Source: Streptomyces monashensis (GTDB lineage Bacteria > Actinomycetota > Actinomycetes > Streptomycetales > Streptomycetaceae). From it: a DNA stretch of 64,000 nucleotides. Numbering within the stretch: the first letter of the stretch is position 1; each line of letters opens with the position of its first letter. The position numbers were made by a program, and so were the translations under genes. The notes below the pieces were generated by a model that worked only from the letters and a program-made list of their open reading frames with translations, did not search any database and had not been told where the DNA came from. The DNA lies in contig NZ_MLYO01000049.1 in NCBI RefSeq assembly GCF_001866665.1, positions 1 to 64,000 of the forward strand, read 5' to 3'. Below are positions 61,934 through 64,000 of this stretch, piece after piece.

Positions 61934-62062
61934 TGGCATTGAGTGTCAGCGTCAAGCCCTGGCTCGCTGACCGGCAACCCTCCCGCGCGGTGGGGTGCTC
62001 CAGGTGAAAGCCCGGCGGGATCACCGAAGATCCCGCAAGCGCGTGGCCCCGTGACCGGGGCC
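61934..62062 (+). ncRNA. SAM-IV-like riboswitch controlling a family 5 binding protein
   Basis: The order TTGAGTGTCAGCG, TCAAGCCCTGGCTCGCTGAC, CGGCAACCCTCC, CGGTGGGGTGCTCCAGGTGA, the stem GCGGGATC-accgaa-GATCCCGC (62015-62036) and AAGCGCG is the SAM-IV layout. It is followed by the hairpin GGCCCCG-tgac-CGGGGCC (62045-62062), like that after the other copy, a probable expression platform. The leader peptide's GGAGG is nine bases further on. Confidence 0.88.
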
Positions 62063-62080
62063 GGACAAGTGGAGGACGGT

Positions 62081-62197
62081 ATGCGGCACGGTGGTGACCT
62101 CAGCGCCCATGTCGTCGGCGCCACCGTGTTCTCCCGGCTCTCGCGTCGGCGCCACATCGACCTCAGGCGCTCGACCAGCTGTCTCTGTCAGGCCTGA
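62081..62197 (+). CDS. Sulfur-responsive leader peptide after a SAM-IV riboswitch
   Basis: 38 residues from the ATG at 62081 with GGAGG six bases upstream. The core is SRRRHIDLRRSTSCLC then QA, ending in Cys-Leu-Cys. It is followed 198 bp later by the binding-protein gene. As in the 50-kb copy, riboswitch, leader and transporter lie in this order. Confidence 0.82.
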   Translation: MRHGGDLSAHVVGATVFSRLSRRRHIDLRRSTSCLCQA

Positions 62198-62395
62198 CGG
62201 GCCTTCCCACCGCTGGTCGCGGTCCGGCACCAGTCCTCGCCGCGTCCGTCTGCGCCTGATCCTCATCTTTCCCTGATCCCTGTCTGCACAGCGCTCCCCC
62301 GGCGTCGGCATCGCGCCGACCGAGGCCGCACGCCCACGCACGGCCATGTCCCGTACAGCCACCGTGCCTGGTGACACGAGTAGGAGAAGCCCTCT

Positions 62396-64000
62396 GTGAC
62401 TGCACTTGCCCATGTCAGAACTTCTCGGTGGGCGGCGCTGACCGCCCTTGTGACCACCAGCGTTCTGCTGGCCGCCTGCGGATCGGGCGGCGGCGATGCG
62501 GGCAGCGGCACCGGGCAGCCCAGGTCCGGCGGCACCCTGACCTTCGCGGTGGGCTCGGACGCCGGCTGCGTGGACCCGCAGCAGGTCGCCAGCAACGAGA
62601 CCATCTATTCGGTGCGCCAGATCGTGGACTCCCTGACGGACCAGGACCCCAGGACCGGCAAGATCGCGCCGTGGCTGGCGAAGAGCTGGGACGTCAGCTC
62701 CGACGCCACGACGTTCACCTTCCATCTGCGCCCGGGCGTCACCTTCAGCGACGGGTCGAAGCTGACCGCGCAGGTGGTCAAGGACAACTTCGACGCGGTG
62801 CCGAAGCTCGGCGCCCTGGGCACTCTCGCCGAGGGCTACCTGAGCGGTGTGAAGAGCACCACCGTGGTCGATCCGCTCACCGTCAGGGTGACGTTCAACC
62901 GGCCCAACGCCCAGTTTCTGCAGGCCACTTCGACACACTCGCTCGGCATCGAGTCCTCGGCCAGCGTGACGAAGACCCCGCAGCAGAAGTGCAGCGACGG
63001 CGTGATCGGTTCCGGGCCCTTCGTGCTGAAACAGTACGTGCAGAACCGGTCGCTCACCCTCGCCAAGCGCACCGGATACGCCTGGGGTTCCTCGTTGTGG
63101 ACCAAGAAGGGCGAGGCGTACCTGGACAAGCTGGTGTTCAAGGTCGTACCGGAGGCGGGTGTACGGGCGGGCAGTCTCCAGTCCGGCCAGGTGGACGCGA
63201 TCAGCAGCGTGGGCAAGGCCAACGAGGCGGCGCTCAAGGGCGGCCAGGTCATCCTCCGGCGACGGGCCAACCCCGGCATCGTGTTCGGTCTCGGCCTCAA
63301 CAACTCGCGGACGGCCCTGAAGGACGCGAGGGTGCGCCAGGCGATCCTGTACGCCATCGACCGGCAGCAGATCGCCGACACCGTGTTCCCGACCGGAACC
63401 CAGCCGGCGACCAGCGTCCTCGCGCACACCACTCCCGACTACACCAGCCTCGCCTCCGGCCTCGCCTTCGACGCGGCCAAGGCCAAGTCCCTGCTGGATT
63501 CGACCGGTTGGAAGACCGGCAGCGACGGCCTCCGTACCAAGGGCGGCAAGAAGCTGAGCCTGACCGTCACGTGGTTCCCCAACGCCGCCACCAACCAGCC
63601 CGCGCTGGAACTCGTCCAGCAGCAGCTCAAGGCCGTCGGTGTCGAGGTGGTCCTCAAGCAGCTCCAGGTCACGCAGTTCGCCCCGACGCTCCAGTCGGGT
63701 GACTTCGACGCGGTATGGGGGAACGTGACCCGCGCCGACCCGGACATCCTGCGCAGCTCCTTCTCCACCAAGCTGGCCAACTTCTACCACCTGCCCGCAA
63801 GCTCCCTCGACACGTCGCTGTCCGAGCAGGCCGCGACCGCCGACGCGGCCAAGCGCAAGCAACTGGTCGATCAGGCCCAGCAGTCGATCGTGCAGAACGC
63901 CTCCTACGTGCCGGTGGTGGAGCTTGAGACCCAGCTGGGTGTGGCGACGAAGGTGCACGATCTGAACTTCGACGCCTCCAGCCGGCTGCAGCTGCACGAC
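62396..64000 (+). CDS. Family 5 solute-binding lipoprotein (truncated by the window end)
   Basis: At least 535 residues; continues past the window. The lipoprotein signal ends with LLAACGSGGG (Cys28), then the peptide-binding fold of SBP family 5: SGGTLTFAVGSDAGCVDPQQ, WLAKSWDVSSDATTFTFHLR then PGVTFSDGSKLTAQVV, and ARVRQAILYAIDRQQIADTV. Members bind peptides, nickel, glutathione or sulfur-containing amino-acid derivatives. AGGAG lies nine bases before the GTG at 62396. Expression would follow the riboswitch and leader upstream, so its ligand is probably a sulfur source; the permeases should lie just outside. Confidence 0.85.
   Translation, partial: MTALAHVRTSRWAALTALVTTSVLLAACGSGGGDAGSGTGQPRSGGTLTFAVGSDAGCVDPQQVASNETIYSVRQIVDSLTDQDPRTGKIAPWLAKSWDVSSDATTFTFHLRPGVTFSDGSKLTAQVVKDNFDAVPKLGALGTLAEGYLSGVKSTTVVDPLTVRVTFNRPNAQFLQATSTHSLGIESSASVTKTPQQKCSDGVIGSGPFVLKQYVQNRSLTLAKRTGYAWGSSLWTKKGEAYLDKLVFKVVPEAGVRAGSLQSGQVDAISSVGKANEAALKGGQVILRRRANPGIVFGLGLNNSRTALKDARVRQAILYAIDRQQIADTVFPTGTQPATSVLAHTTPDYTSLASGLAFDAAKAKSLLDSTGWKTGSDGLRTKGGKKLSLTVTWFPNAATNQPALELVQQQLKAVGVEVVLKQLQVTQFAPTLQSGDFDAVWGNVTRADPDILRSSFSTKLANFYHLPASSLDTSLSEQAATADAAKRKQLVDQAQQSIVQNASYVPVVELETQLGVATKVHDLNFDASSRLQLHD

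Overview
The window looks like an accessory stretch of a Streptomyces-type actinomycete chromosome. It is very GC-rich, uses many GTG and some TTG starts, is dense in MFS, ATP-grasp and flavin monooxygenase genes, and carries two SAM-IV-like riboswitches, a class known mainly from Actinobacteria. No rRNA, tRNA or CRISPR array was seen. The first half is littered with decayed genes and transposase fragments, as expected of a fast-turning chromosome-arm region.

Region 1 (1-13.6 kb) is mixed housekeeping-accessory DNA: an amidohydrolase; a frameshifted membrane-protein gene; an SDR/NmrA pair divergent from a LysR regulator; a TetR regulator divergent from an FAD monooxygenase with two copies of one operator; a methyltransferase; and an EamA-type exporter whose start codon looks mutated. 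Between them lie remnants of an aldehyde dehydrogenase, an alpha/beta hydrolase, an IS5-type transposase, an ABC-F ATPase and a panD-like gene.

Region 2 (13.6-25.7 kb) is two divergent operons that read as an uncharacterised small-molecule pathway. Leftward: ATP-grasp ligase, 2-oxoglutarate/Fe(II) amino-acid-type hydroxylase, two MFS transporters and a FemAB-like acyltransferase. Rightward: HemN-like radical SAM enzyme, DUF1152 protein, a second ATP-grasp ligase and a third, divergent ligase-like protein. There is no NRPS or PKS, so a modified di- or tripeptide-like compound is a reasonable guess.

Region 3 (25.7-34.1 kb) holds an 18-bp tandem repeat, a DUF4157 (eCIS-associated) protein followed by a kinase-like protein, a thioesterase pseudogene abutting an IS630-type remnant, an aldo/keto reductase divergent from an ArsR-type regulator, and an IS3-type transposase remnant.

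Region 4 (34-64 kb, running off the right end) is a large organosulfur-scavenging island. It contains an Rrf2 regulator, two SfnB/DszC-like flavoproteins, SfnG with an FMN reductase, seven further LLM-class flavin monooxygenases (two forming a duplicated two-gene module), a TauD-like dioxygenase, two complete ABC importers and the start of a third. Six short leader peptides carrying a basic-(H/V)-D-(L/Y) signature and a late Cys precede the operons. Two of them lie directly downstream of SAM-IV-like riboswitches, suggesting stacked sensing of S-adenosylmethionine and cysteine supply. The genes together would import sulfonates, sulfones or other organosulfur compounds, release sulfite oxidatively with reduced FMN, and switch on only under sulfur limitation.
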